Source: Bacteroidales bacterium (GTDB lineage Bacteria; Bacteroidota; Bacteroidia; Bacteroidales; UBA932). Taken from it: 22,898 nt of DNA. Positions 1-8,030 of this stretch are shown here, one piece after another. Within the stretch, counting starts at the first letter, position 1. Every line of letters starts with the position of its first letter. Below the pieces are notes generated by a model. It searched no databases. It was given only the letters and a program-made list of their open reading frames with translations, and had not been told where the DNA came from. The DNA is taken from the NCBI GenBank assembly GCA_004552615.1, contig SFNZ01000024.1, positions 1 to 22,898 of the forward strand, in the 5' to 3' direction. The position numbers and the translations under genes were made by a program.

Positions 1-1310
1 CGCTGGACAGCGACAGCGGCCTTGCCTACGTCTGGGACGATACCGTGATACCGGAAATCACGATGAAGGTCTCCCTCGAGCAGTGGAACGCCTTCCTCGC
101 AAGGTACGACGAATATGACCAGAATGCCGACTATTTCCATGCGGACTTCACCTACAGGAAAGGGAATGAAGTCACCTCGATACAGGACGGAGGATTCAGG
201 ATCAGGGGCAATACATCGAGACGCCGTCCTGAAGGAAGTTCGGGGCAGATGCACACGGCCGGCTCAACGGATTGGCACCATTGTCATTTCGGGCTAAATT
301 TCCGCAAATTCAACAAGGACAAAGCCCATACAGTCAAGGGAATACGCAAGGTCAACCTGAAATGGTTCAAGGATGACGCGGCCTATGTCCGGGAACTGTA
401 TTGCTATGACCTCTTCCGCCGTTACGGGATATGGACTGCCCCTTATGACACTTACTGCCGTCTCTGGATTCACGTCGAGGGGGATGCCGCTCCGGCATAT
501 TACGGTGTCTATCAGATGATTGAGCCGATTGATGACAAATATGTCGAGAAACGCTTGAACGGAATGTTCGGCAGCGATGCCGGCAATCTCTGGAAATGCG
601 GGAACAACGGCAATCAGGCCGATCTCGACGGAATCGACGGGGACTGGGCCTTGGACACGGATGACGGACGCAACTATACCTATGAATACAAAGGGGAGGA
701 GGCTGCATACGAGGCTGCCAAGGCCCAGTTCCAGGACTTCATCCTCAAGCTGACCGGCAAGGGCGAGGACAGTTTCTACAAATGGATCAAGGAAGTATGT
801 GACGTGGAACTGCTCCTCAAGACCTATGCGGTCAACGTGGCCGTGGGAATGTGGGATGACCACTGGGTGAACGGGAACAATTTCTATGTCTATTTCAATT
901 CCACGGACCTCTACGACTACAAGTTCTTCTTCATTCCTTACGATTATGACAACACGTTGGGAACCAGTGGGATAATCGATGCCGGCCGGCAGAATCCGTA
1001 CGAATGGGGCAATGTCGGGCTTCTCATGAAGAGGCTCATGAGCTTCGAGGAGTTCCGCAAAATCTACAAGGATGCCCTGCTCGAACTTGCCGACCCGTCC
1101 AAAGCCCTCTTCCACACCGATGCCAGCATGGCCCGCATCAAGGCCTGGCAGGACAAGATACGTGATTATGTGAGCAATGACACCGGTGAGGACATGAGCA
1201 TCCATGACCGTCCTGCATCATGGGGCAATCACGGGGAATACCGCATCATGGAGGCCGGCCCGGACAATTTCTTCTCCGTGAAAATCGGAGTCATCAATTC
1301 GATGAAATGA
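1..1310 (+). CDS. CotH-family protein kinase-like protein (5' partial)
   Basis: The reading frame is open to the left edge, so the true start and any signal peptide lie outside the window; the GTG at 45 is only an internal codon. About 435 residues are visible. The family resemblance is to CotH, the spore-coat protein kinase fold that is also common as secreted or surface proteins in Bacteroidota. Visible family features are the FRIRGNTSRR segment (substrate or nucleotide loop region), KWFKDDAAYVRELYCYDLFR, the YYGVYQMIEPIDDKYVEKRL block, GNLWKCG, and PYDYDNTLGTSG, whose Asp residues match the metal-binding DxD-like end of CotH kinases. The TGA stop sits inside a hairpin shared with the convergent radical SAM gene. 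A kinase role is known for some family members; the target here is unknown. Confidence 0.85.
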   Translation, partial: LDSDSGLAYVWDDTVIPEITMKVSLEQWNAFLARYDEYDQNADYFHADFTYRKGNEVTSIQDGGFRIRGNTSRRRPEGSSGQMHTAGSTDWHHCHFGLNFRKFNKDKAHTVKGIRKVNLKWFKDDAAYVRELYCYDLFRRYGIWTAPYDTYCRLWIHVEGDAAPAYYGVYQMIEPIDDKYVEKRLNGMFGSDAGNLWKCGNNGNQADLDGIDGDWALDTDDGRNYTYEYKGEEAAYEAAKAQFQDFILKLTGKGEDSFYKWIKEVCDVELLLKTYAVNVAVGMWDDHWVNGNNFYVYFNSTDLYDYKFFFIPYDYDNTLGTSGIIDAGRQNPYEWGNVGLLMKRLMSFEEFRKIYKDALLELADPSKALFHTDASMARIKAWQDKIRDYVSNDTGEDMSIHDRPASWGNHGEYRIMEAGPDNFFSVKIGVINSMK

Positions 1311-1336
1311 CGGGGGAGTGGATTCCGGCCCCGTCA
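1308..1336. terminator. Hairpin spanning two convergent stop codons
   Basis: TGACGGGG at 1308-1315 is a perfect inverted repeat of CCCCGTCA at 1329-1336, with a 13-nt loop. The left arm contains the TGA stop of the CotH gene and the right arm contains the TGA stop of the radical SAM gene read on the other strand. It could act as a bidirectional 3' end structure, but there is no T-tract on either side, so intrinsic termination is uncertain. Confidence 0.4.
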
Positions 1337-2233
1337 CACTCTCAGGTTGAGCCCTGACAGGATTGTGTCCGGACGGAGTTCCATCACGGCCGACTCCTCG
1401 CCCGCCATGCAGAATCCGCACCGGTCGCACACTCCGGCATCCTTTCCGTTGCATTGAGGGCTTCTCGTGCCGTCAGCATATATGAAGTTCGTCATCCAGC
1501 AATGTTTCCGGAAGTCATTGGTCTTCATCTTCCTGAGTCCGCTTGCGGAATTCATTATCGGATATCCGCGTTTCCTGTAGCCGAGAATCATGTCAATGAT
1601 TTCCGCGCGTTTCTCCATCGGTACCTCGAGTTCTTCCGTGCCCGGGAAAGGAGTATGGAAGTTCAGTGATATCAGCTTGAATGCGGGATTCGCCGCCACA
1701 TATTCTATCGCATCCGCCACGCCGTCACAGTTGAGCTTGTTGATGGCCATGTTCGCGCTGAGATTCCTGCATCCGCAGTCCGCGATATTCTTCTCGAGAC
1801 GGGCAAACGTGCCTTTCCCCCTGATCCGCTCATGCACCTCCCCGACTCCGTCGAACGAAACCCAGATGCTGTCAGCCACGCTTCCGTCGAACGGCAGCTG
1901 GGCGTTGGTCGTGATGGTGCAGGAGAAGAAACCGATTTTTTTGGCAAGACGGCACAAGTCATTGACAGCCAAGTCTCCGTCTCTCCAGATGAAAGGCTCT
2001 CCGCCCTCGAAATCCACGAATCTCGAGCCGAGAGAATAGCAATATCGGAGTTCCTCCTCTATCTGTGCAAAGGTCTTGACCGACGGGTTCACGTGGTTAT
2101 AGACGCTGCAGTGGCGGCAGCTCAGGTTGCATCTGTCAGAGATGAAGATGACACTCTGCAGAGGCTGCCTGCGGCCCGCCTTGGCCCTCAGCCACCAGAA
2201 CGGAAGATAAAGTGATTGTCCGATAATATTCAT
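1334..2233 (-). CDS. Radical SAM protein with Cys-rich C-terminus
   Basis: A 299-residue radical SAM enzyme if translated from ATG at 2233; an in-frame TTG at 2248 would add five residues and leave only 2 nt after the upstream stop. The cluster motif SDRCNLSCRHCSVY (CxxxCxxC) lies near residue 35, followed by the GGEP-type strand (FEGGEPF) that contacts SAM and by WVSFDGVGEVHERIRG. The C-terminus carries five further cysteines (HCWMTNF, SPQCNG, then CDRCGFC), consistent with a short SPASM-like auxiliary iron-sulfur site. It is last in the minus-strand run headed by ahcY and directly follows a UbiA-type prenyltransferase gene, hinting at a lipid, quinone or peptide substrate. I cannot assign a reaction; it does not look like HpnH, MqnC or a known maturase. 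Confidence 0.88.
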   Translation of the reverse strand: MNIIGQSLYLPFWWLRAKAGRRQPLQSVIFISDRCNLSCRHCSVYNHVNPSVKTFAQIEEELRYCYSLGSRFVDFEGGEPFIWRDGDLAVNDLCRLAKKIGFFSCTITTNAQLPFDGSVADSIWVSFDGVGEVHERIRGKGTFARLEKNIADCGCRNLSANMAINKLNCDGVADAIEYVAANPAFKLISLNFHTPFPGTEELEVPMEKRAEIIDMILGYRKRGYPIMNSASGLRKMKTNDFRKHCWMTNFIYADGTRSPQCNGKDAGVCDRCGFCMAGEESAVMELRPDTILSGLNLRV

Positions 2234-2250
2234 ATGGCAGTTTTCCAAGT

Positions 2251-3333
2251 TCAGATAAAATATTCAATTGCTATGAGCGACAGCCTGACGGCCAATATGA
2301 TGAGGCAGAATCCGCTCAATATGTTCCTCGCAGTCATCCATCTGAGGAGGAACCAGTCCGTACCCCTCTGCCTTATCCCTTCCCATCCGGGCATCGGGCC
2401 GAGCCAGCGGGGAGGCCTTTCAGGTGCTTCTGTCACCCCTCGTGCGAATCCTCCCAGGGACGAGCACAGGTAGCATGAGCGCGGAACCATCAGCATCACT
2501 GCGAGATATGCAGGGTGGAGCCGCCCGGCTGCGACTGCTCCGGCAATCATGAGGAAAGGCAGGAAATTAATGATATATACCGCGGCCATGTTCGCCCTGT
2601 CCGAATCAATGAGCCTGACGAGGGTCATCTTGTTGGACTCCGCATCGCTTTCCTTCTCTATGAAGCTGTGTGTGAACAGGATGTTCAGGACGAGCAATCC
2701 CACGGGAACGGATATCCATACTACTTCTGCACTGATTGTCCCGCATGCGGAATAATGCACTCCGCACATCAGCAGCGGGCCGAAGATGATGCCAATTACA
2801 ATCTCTCCGAGTCCCCTGTAAGCGAGTTTGAGAGGAGGGGCGGAATAGAACAGCCCGAGGAATGCGCATGCTCCGGTGATTGCGGCTACCCACCAGCTCC
2901 CGTCCACGGTGAAGAATCCTGAATGCATCCCCCAGTAAATGAATACGGTAGCGCAGCATGCCCCCGCTATTCCGAAAAATGTGAATATGGCTGCAGCGAG
3001 GTCCGCAGGGCTTGCGCTCCCGTCGGTCAGATAGGAGTATTTCGTCATCATTGCCCTGAAACCTTTGCGTATGACCCTGTCCCTGTCCGAAAGCATGTCG
3101 GTCTTGTAGTCGAACCAGTCATCCGCGAGATTCATCCCGAGATGGGCGCAGAGCACCCCGAATACGGCCACGACGGCGGGTATTATCCTGAAACCGGTAT
3201 TTCCTGCGGCTATGGTGACCGCAAGCAACGACGGCATCAGGCTCTGGGCAATGGCCCTCGGCCTTGCATTTCTGTACCATTTTGCGGCAAGGCTGCACCA
3301 TCTGTGAACCTTGCCGCATCTTTCATTTCCCAT
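2251..3333 (-). CDS. UbiA/MenA-like membrane prenyltransferase
   Basis: A 360-residue polytopic membrane protein of the UbiA superfamily, which transfers a polyprenyl chain from its diphosphate to an aromatic or lipid acceptor. The first Asp-rich motif is NLADDWFDYKTD near residue 68, and SAPPLKLAYRGLGE matches the YPLAYRGLGE block typical of MenA. The second motif is altered: HSFIEKESDAESNKMTL aligns with the MenA-type NNxRDxxxDxxxxKxTL, keeping the distal Asp and Lys but with Glu for the first Asp and without the Asn and Arg. Hydrophobic segments account for about nine helices. It starts 3 nt after the DUF456 stop and ends just before the radical SAM gene. Menaquinone MenA is the default guess, but no other men gene is nearby and the changed motif leaves the acceptor open. 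Confidence 0.85.
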   Translation of the reverse strand: MGNERCGKVHRWCSLAAKWYRNARPRAIAQSLMPSLLAVTIAAGNTGFRIIPAVVAVFGVLCAHLGMNLADDWFDYKTDMLSDRDRVIRKGFRAMMTKYSYLTDGSASPADLAAAIFTFFGIAGACCATVFIYWGMHSGFFTVDGSWWVAAITGACAFLGLFYSAPPLKLAYRGLGEIVIGIIFGPLLMCGVHYSACGTISAEVVWISVPVGLLVLNILFTHSFIEKESDAESNKMTLVRLIDSDRANMAAVYIINFLPFLMIAGAVAAGRLHPAYLAVMLMVPRSCYLCSSLGGFARGVTEAPERPPRWLGPMPGWEGIRQRGTDWFLLRWMTARNILSGFCLIILAVRLSLIAIEYFI

Positions 3334-3336
3334 TAG

Positions 3337-3825
3337 CTACATATAGACTATTATCTGCCAGAGCATCAGCCCGCAGCAGAGAAGTTTCGCACCTGTCCCG
3401 CAGATGAATCCGATGAAAGCTCCTGCAGCGGACTTGGCGGATGACCACAAATCCTTGTCCGCGAATACCAGTTCCGCCACGAACGCTCCGAGCAGGGTCC
3501 CGAGGATGATTCCCACCGGAGGCACGAACATTCCGACCACCAGGCCGATTGCTGCTCCCCATCCGGCATATTTGCTTCCGCCGGTCAGTTTCGTGAACCA
3601 CATCGGGACCACATAGTCGAGCACGGTCACCAATGTCGTCACGCCGAGCCAGATCAGCAGGGTATCGGTTCCCATCGGTTCACCGGAGCCGTTCGTCCCT
3701 CCCCACAAATACATGAGCAACAGCCCAATCCAGCTGATAGGCGGTCCCGGAAGGGCCGGGACCACGCTGCCTATGATACCGATGATTCCGGCAAGCACTG
3801 CCAGAATGCAGATGATTACCTCCAT
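3337..3825 (-). CDS. DUF456 family membrane protein
   Basis: A 162-residue hydrophobic protein with the repeated Gly-rich helices of DUF456: VVPALPGPPISWIGLLL near the N-terminus, then LDYVVPMWFTKLTGGSKYAGWGA split by the usual amphipathic loop, then VGMFVPPVGIILGTLLGAF and FICGTGAKLLCCG. Around four to five membrane segments are expected. Family function is unknown. It lies 12 nt after the aminopeptidase gene and 3 nt before the prenyltransferase gene, so it is almost certainly cotranscribed with both. Assignment to the family is by recognition of the PALPGPP and FVPPVGIILG blocks. Confidence 0.85.
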   Translation of the reverse strand: MEVIICILAVLAGIIGIIGSVVPALPGPPISWIGLLLMYLWGGTNGSGEPMGTDTLLIWLGVTTLVTVLDYVVPMWFTKLTGGSKYAGWGAAIGLVVGMFVPPVGIILGTLLGAFVAELVFADKDLWSSAKSAAGAFIGFICGTGAKLLCCGLMLWQIIVYM

Positions 3826-3837
3826 GTCGGGATTCTC

Positions 3838-5250
3838 CTATCTTTCCATTGCGGCTTCCACATCGTCAGGATTGATCGGCAGTCTTGCCGGACCTGTGAG
3901 CCGTGACCCGTCTTCAGTGACGAGCACGTCATCCTCCAGCCTTATGCCTCCGAAGTCATAGTATGACTCGAGTCTCTGGTAATTGACAAATCCGTGGTCA
4001 GCCTTCTCTGATTTCCATTTCTCTATGAGGGCAGGGATGAAATAGATTCCCGGCTCATCGGTGATGACATTGCCCGGAACGAGCTTCCTCGCCATTCTCA
4101 GGCTTCCGAGGCCGAGCTGGTCGGACCTCTTCTGGTCATCATCATATCCTACGAGATCCTCACCGAGATCCTCCATGTCATGTACATCCATACCCATGTT
4201 GTGTCCGAGGCCGTGTGGCATGAACAGCCCGGCTACTCCTGCGGCCACCATGTTGTCGAGATTTCCGCGGACGATGTCGAGGGCGCGCAGCTCGTCCAGC
4301 ATCAGGTGCATTGTCCTAAGATGGACTTCCCGGTATGTGATTCCCGGGCGTATGAGCTCCAGTGCCAGGTTGTTGCAGTCGCATACTATCTGGTAGATAT
4401 CCCTCTGCTTGCTTGTGAACTTGCCACCGGTCGGGATAGTACGGGTGAAGTCGGAAGCGTAGTGCATGTTGTTCTCCGCTCCGGCGTCGATGACCATCAG
4501 CTTGCCCGGCTCCACGATCTTGTCATGCTTGTGGTTGTGCAGGGTCTCTCCGTGCTGGGTCAGGATGGTAGGGAAGGACTCGCCCCAGCCTTTGCCGAGG
4601 GTCACTCCGACCATGGCACCCACGATTTCCTGTTCGATGATTCCGACCCTGACGTTGTTGCGGGCGACGGTGTGCATCTCGTAGCCGAGAGCGCAAGCAT
4701 CGTCAATCTGTTCGATTTCGCAGGCTTCCTTGACGAGACGCATGGAAATGATGGCCTTCGTGAGAGCCTCGGAATATTTCCCGTCCACTTCTTCAGGTCT
4801 GCAACCGAGCAGGCTGGCGAGCTTGATCTTGTTGTAATATCTGGTAGGCTTGATGAAATGTACCGGCCTGCCTGAAGCCAATGCCTTGGACACAACTCCG
4901 TCAAGAGCATTGTAAGGAGCTGAGGATGAGATACCTGCGCTTTCTGCCCTCGAACTTACGCTCGGCTGCGGGCCCATCCAGATGATGTCTCCGATCTCGA
5001 CATCGTCTGCAAATACTGTCTCCGTCCCTTCGTCCAAATCGAGGACTGCGGCGAACAGCGGCTCGTCAATTCCGAAATAATAGAGCCATGTGCTGTCCTG
5101 GCGGAATTTGTAACAGTTGTCCTTGTACTGTGCAGGAGCTTCAGCATTGCCTATGAACAGGGCGATGCCCCGCCTGCCTTCTGCTGCACCGGCGGACATC
5201 TTGTCCATCAGTGCCTTGCGTCTTCTGACGTAGATGCTTTTCTCAAACAT
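3838..5250 (-). CDS. pepP: Aminopeptidase P family (M24B) Xaa-Pro aminopeptidase
   Basis: A 470-residue cytoplasmic metallopeptidase that would remove an N-terminal residue preceding proline. The N-terminal creatinase-like domain (about 1-165) is followed by a pita-bread catalytic domain. The five metal ligands are visible: Asp255 (VIDAGAE), Asp267 (ASDFTRT), His350 (PHGLGHNMG), Glu399 (TDEPGIYF) and Glu439 (RLEDDVLVTEDG). The length and the FRQDSTWLYYFG segment fit the long aminopeptidase P class common in Bacteroidota. The gene begins 21 nt downstream of ahcY on the same strand, with a weak AGATATCAT context before the ATG, and is probably transcribed from the ahcY promoter. Confidence 0.94.
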   Translation of the reverse strand: MFEKSIYVRRRKALMDKMSAGAAEGRRGIALFIGNAEAPAQYKDNCYKFRQDSTWLYYFGIDEPLFAAVLDLDEGTETVFADDVEIGDIIWMGPQPSVSSRAESAGISSSAPYNALDGVVSKALASGRPVHFIKPTRYYNKIKLASLLGCRPEEVDGKYSEALTKAIISMRLVKEACEIEQIDDACALGYEMHTVARNNVRVGIIEQEIVGAMVGVTLGKGWGESFPTILTQHGETLHNHKHDKIVEPGKLMVIDAGAENNMHYASDFTRTIPTGGKFTSKQRDIYQIVCDCNNLALELIRPGITYREVHLRTMHLMLDELRALDIVRGNLDNMVAAGVAGLFMPHGLGHNMGMDVHDMEDLGEDLVGYDDDQKRSDQLGLGSLRMARKLVPGNVITDEPGIYFIPALIEKWKSEKADHGFVNYQRLESYYDFGGIRLEDDVLVTEDGSRLTGPARLPINPDDVEAAMER

Positions 5251-5271
5251 AATGATATCTCCGTATTGAAA

Positions 5272-6528
5272 TTAATGTCCTCCGTAAAGATATGCATGCT
5301 GTTCCGGTGTGAGGCTGTCGATTCCCACGCCCCATCCTGCGAGTTTCCTGCGTGCCACCTCCAAGTCGATTTCCGCCGGCACCGCGTGCAGCATCCTGCC
5401 ATGTTCCCTCGCCATTTCCGTGGCGTTCTCCACCAGATATTTGGCACTCAGGGCCTGGATGGCGAACGACATGTCCATTATTTCGGCAGGGTGGCCGTCT
5501 CCGGCCGCGAGGTTTACGAGACGTCCTTCAGCAATAATATATATCCTCCTGCCGTTTTCGAGAGTATAGGCTTCGATATTGTTCCTTGCAGGGGCATGCG
5601 AAACTGACATTTTCTTAAGGCCGGCCACGTCCACCTCCACATCAAAATGTCCTGCATTGCAGCAGATTGCTCCGTCCTTCATGGCCAGGAAATGCTCCGC
5701 CGTGATGACGCCTGCGCAGCCTGTGACTGTCACGAAGATGTCCCCGGCCGGAGCCGCATCCTTCATCGGCATTACCTTGAACCCGTCCATCACCGCCTCC
5801 ATTGCGCGTATCGGATTCACCTCTGTCACAATGACATCCGCACCGAGGCCCTTGGCTCTCATGGCCACTCCCTTTCCGCACCATCCGTATCCTGCGACAA
5901 CGACATTCTTTCCGGCCACTATCAGGTTCGTGGTACGGTTGATTCCGTCCCAGACTGACTGTCCGGTGCCGTAACGGTTGTCGAACAGATGTTTGCAGTC
6001 CGCATCGTTGACCAGCATCATCGGGAATTCCAGTTTACCGTCCCTGTCCATCGCCTCCAGCCTGAGGATGCCCGTGGTTGTCTCCTCACAGCCTCCTATG
6101 ACGTCCGGTATGAGATGTCTGTATTCGGTATGAATCATGTTCACGAGATCTCCTCCGTCGTCGATTATGATGTTCGGGCCGGCTGCAATCACCTTGCGTA
6201 TCCCGTCCATGTATTCCTCTTCGGTGGCTCCGTGTACCGCGAATACGTTGAGGCCTTCATGCACGAGGGCTGCGGCAATGTCGTCCTGGGTGGAAAGCGG
6301 ATTGCTGCCTGTGATGTACATTTCCGCTCCTCCCTCCGCGAGAATCTCGCAGAGATGTGCCGTCTTGGCCTCAAGATGTACTGAAAGCGCTATTTTCTTG
6401 CCTGCGAAAGGCTTTGTCTTCCTGAATTCCTCCTCGAGTCCCGCGAGCAGGGGCATGTGCCTCCTCACCCATTCGATTTTCAATTCCCCTTCTCTCCAGA
6501 GTTCCGGATTCCTGATTTCGCTCATCAT
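5272..6528 (-). CDS. ahcY: Adenosylhomocysteinase, short archaeal/Thermotoga type
   Basis: A 418-residue NAD-dependent hydrolase that splits S-adenosylhomocysteine into adenosine and homocysteine, relieving product inhibition of methyltransferases. Substrate-domain motifs are SVHLEAKTAHL, GSNPLSTQDD and GCEETTTGI; the catalytic Lys179, Asp183 and Asn184 lie in CKHLFDNRYG. The Rossmann NAD site is GYGWCGKG (213-220), followed by CNAGHFDVEVD and AAGDGHPAEIMD. The protein ends in YLYGGH, without the usual Lys/Tyr-containing C-terminal tail that closes the neighbouring subunit's NAD site in longer bacterial and eukaryotic enzymes. Two adjacent ATGs (6528 and 6525) are equally possible starts. The gene heads a five-gene minus-strand run. 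In archaea such short enzymes can prefer S-inosylhomocysteine, so substrate preference is not certain. Confidence 0.95.
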   Translation of the reverse strand: MMSEIRNPELWREGELKIEWVRRHMPLLAGLEEEFRKTKPFAGKKIALSVHLEAKTAHLCEILAEGGAEMYITGSNPLSTQDDIAAALVHEGLNVFAVHGATEEEYMDGIRKVIAAGPNIIIDDGGDLVNMIHTEYRHLIPDVIGGCEETTTGILRLEAMDRDGKLEFPMMLVNDADCKHLFDNRYGTGQSVWDGINRTTNLIVAGKNVVVAGYGWCGKGVAMRAKGLGADVIVTEVNPIRAMEAVMDGFKVMPMKDAAPAGDIFVTVTGCAGVITAEHFLAMKDGAICCNAGHFDVEVDVAGLKKMSVSHAPARNNIEAYTLENGRRIYIIAEGRLVNLAAGDGHPAEIMDMSFAIQALSAKYLVENATEMAREHGRMLHAVPAEIDLEVARRKLAGWGVGIDSLTPEQHAYLYGGH

Positions 6529-6554
6529 ATAGTATAATTATTCATTTAACCCGG

Positions 6555-6587
6555 TCAAGATACGAAAAAATTCTGGAAAAAACCAAA
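6555..6587 (-). promoter_or_regulatory. Probable promoter of the ahcY run
   Basis: Read on the minus strand, TTTG (plus 6584-6587) is followed after 21 nt by TATCTTG (plus 6556-6562), a one-base-short version of the Bacteroidota TAnnTTTG element. Transcription would begin about 20 nt before the ahcY start. The leader is too short for a riboswitch. Confidence 0.4.
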
Positions 6588-6660
6588 ATTGCGCGTGTGC
6601 CAGGTTTTGAAATATTGACAAATTTTCCCAACTTAGCGGAATGTCAAACAGGCAAATATT

Positions 6661-7965
6661 ATGAAGTCAATGTCAATACTGGCCGGGCTTATGCTCGCCA
6701 TCCTGCCATGCAGGACCTGGGCGCAGGGTTATGTCCCTGCTCCTGATAATCTTGAGGCCCGTGAAGAGTTCGCGGGAGACAAATTCGGCATCTTCCTCCA
6801 CTGGGGCATCTACAGCATGTTCGCCCAGGGAGAATGGTATCTGAACCGTGACGGACTGAAGCATGAGGAATATTCCAAGGCTGCCTCCGGATTCTATCCT
6901 GCTGGATTCAATGCCGAAGAATGGGTCTCCGCCATCAAGGCTTCAGGGGCCCGCTACATCTGCTTCACCACCCGCCATCATGACGGATTCTCGATGTTCC
7001 ACACGAAGCAGTCCCCGTACAATATCGTGGATGCGACACCGTTCGGCAGGGATGTCCTGAAAGAACTTGCGGACGAATGCCACAAGCAGGGTATCAGGCT
7101 CCATCTCTACTATTCCCATCTCGACTGGGGCAGGGAGGACTATCCGCAGGGAAGGACAGGCAACGGCACGGGCAGGGACCCGTCCAAAGCTGACTGGAAC
7201 TCATATTACAATTTCATGAACGCCCAGCTGACCGAGCTTCTGACCAATTACGGCAAGATCGGCTCGATATGGTTCGACGGCTTCTGGGACCACGACAGCG
7301 ACCCGGTTCCTTTCGACTGGCAGCTTGAGGAGCAATATCGCCTGATCCACAGTCTCCAGCCTGCCTGCCTCGTGGCCAACAACCATCATACGACCCCGTT
7401 CGAGGGTGAGGATTTCCAGATTTTCGAGAGGGATCTGCCTGGCGAGAACAAGGCCGGTCTCTCCGGACAGGACATCAGCGCCCTTCCTCTCGAGACCTGC
7501 GAGACGATGAACGGGATGTGGGGATACAAGGTTGCCGACCAGGACTACAAGTCCGTTCCGGAGCTCGTGCGTCTTCTCGTCGGGGCTGCCGGAAAAGGTG
7601 CAAACCTGCTCATGAATATCGGCCCGCAGCCTGACGGACGCCTTCCTGCGGCTGCGCTCGAAAGACTCAAAGGCATTGGCCAATGGCTTGACAAATACGG
7701 AGATACGATTTACGGGACGACCGCGGGCGATATCCCGGAGCAGCCTTGGGGAGTGACTACAAGGAAAGGCGACAGGCTGTTTGTTCACGTCCTCGACGGC
7801 AAGACCCGGGAGGTCTTCCTCCCTGTGGGGACCAAGGTGAAGAGTGCCGTGGATTTCTCCACCGGAGCGAAGGTCCAGTTCGACAATTGCCGTCACGGGG
7901 TGCATGTCACCCTTCCGCCATACGATGGTGTCTCTCCTGACCGCGTGGTGGAACTCGCTCTATAA
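6661..7965 (+). CDS. Secreted alpha-L-fucosidase, GH29
   Basis: A 434-residue glycoside hydrolase that releases L-fucose from glycans by a retaining mechanism. A signal peptide covers about residues 1-21 (hydrophobic ILAGLMLAIL, then AWAQ), placing it in the periplasm or outside. GH29 features are KFGIFLHWGIYS near residue 41, RYICFTTRHHDGFSMF at 98-113, and IWFDGFWDH with the likely nucleophile Asp206. ETMNGMWGYK near 281 is also family-typical, and Glu256 in DFQIFERDLPG is a plausible acid/base. The protein ends after the beta-sandwich with no CBM. It is divergent from ahcY, and no SusC/SusD or sensor gene lies beside it, so it is not in an obvious polysaccharide utilization locus. Confidence 0.95.
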   Translation: MKSMSILAGLMLAILPCRTWAQGYVPAPDNLEAREEFAGDKFGIFLHWGIYSMFAQGEWYLNRDGLKHEEYSKAASGFYPAGFNAEEWVSAIKASGARYICFTTRHHDGFSMFHTKQSPYNIVDATPFGRDVLKELADECHKQGIRLHLYYSHLDWGREDYPQGRTGNGTGRDPSKADWNSYYNFMNAQLTELLTNYGKIGSIWFDGFWDHDSDPVPFDWQLEEQYRLIHSLQPACLVANNHHTTPFEGEDFQIFERDLPGENKAGLSGQDISALPLETCETMNGMWGYKVADQDYKSVPELVRLLVGAAGKGANLLMNIGPQPDGRLPAAALERLKGIGQWLDKYGDTIYGTTAGDIPEQPWGVTTRKGDRLFVHVLDGKTREVFLPVGTKVKSAVDFSTGAKVQFDNCRHGVHVTLPPYDGVSPDRVVELAL

Positions 7966-7989
7966 TGTCCAACTTTGGAAGAAAATTGC

Positions 7990-7997
7990 TACCTTTG
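7990..7997 (+). promoter_or_regulatory. Promoter -7 element of pgk
   Basis: TACCTTTG is an exact match to TAnnTTTG, placing transcription start near 8003 and giving a leader of about 28 nt before the pgk ATG at 8031. A TTTG at 7974-7977 is too close (12 nt) to be a standard -33 element. Confidence 0.6.
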
Positions 7998-8030
7998 TGA
8001 TTGAACAGAAACAACTTTAATATCAAGAAT

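Noticed and set aside
294..1205. 303-codon open frame antisense to the CotH gene
   Set aside because: Its protein has no recognisable motif and mirrors the codon pattern of the convincing CotH frame; long antisense frames are expected in GC-rich DNA.
6529..6660. Possible SAM/SAH riboswitch upstream of ahcY
   Set aside because: The predicted leader is only about 20 nt and no riboswitch-like helices are visible.
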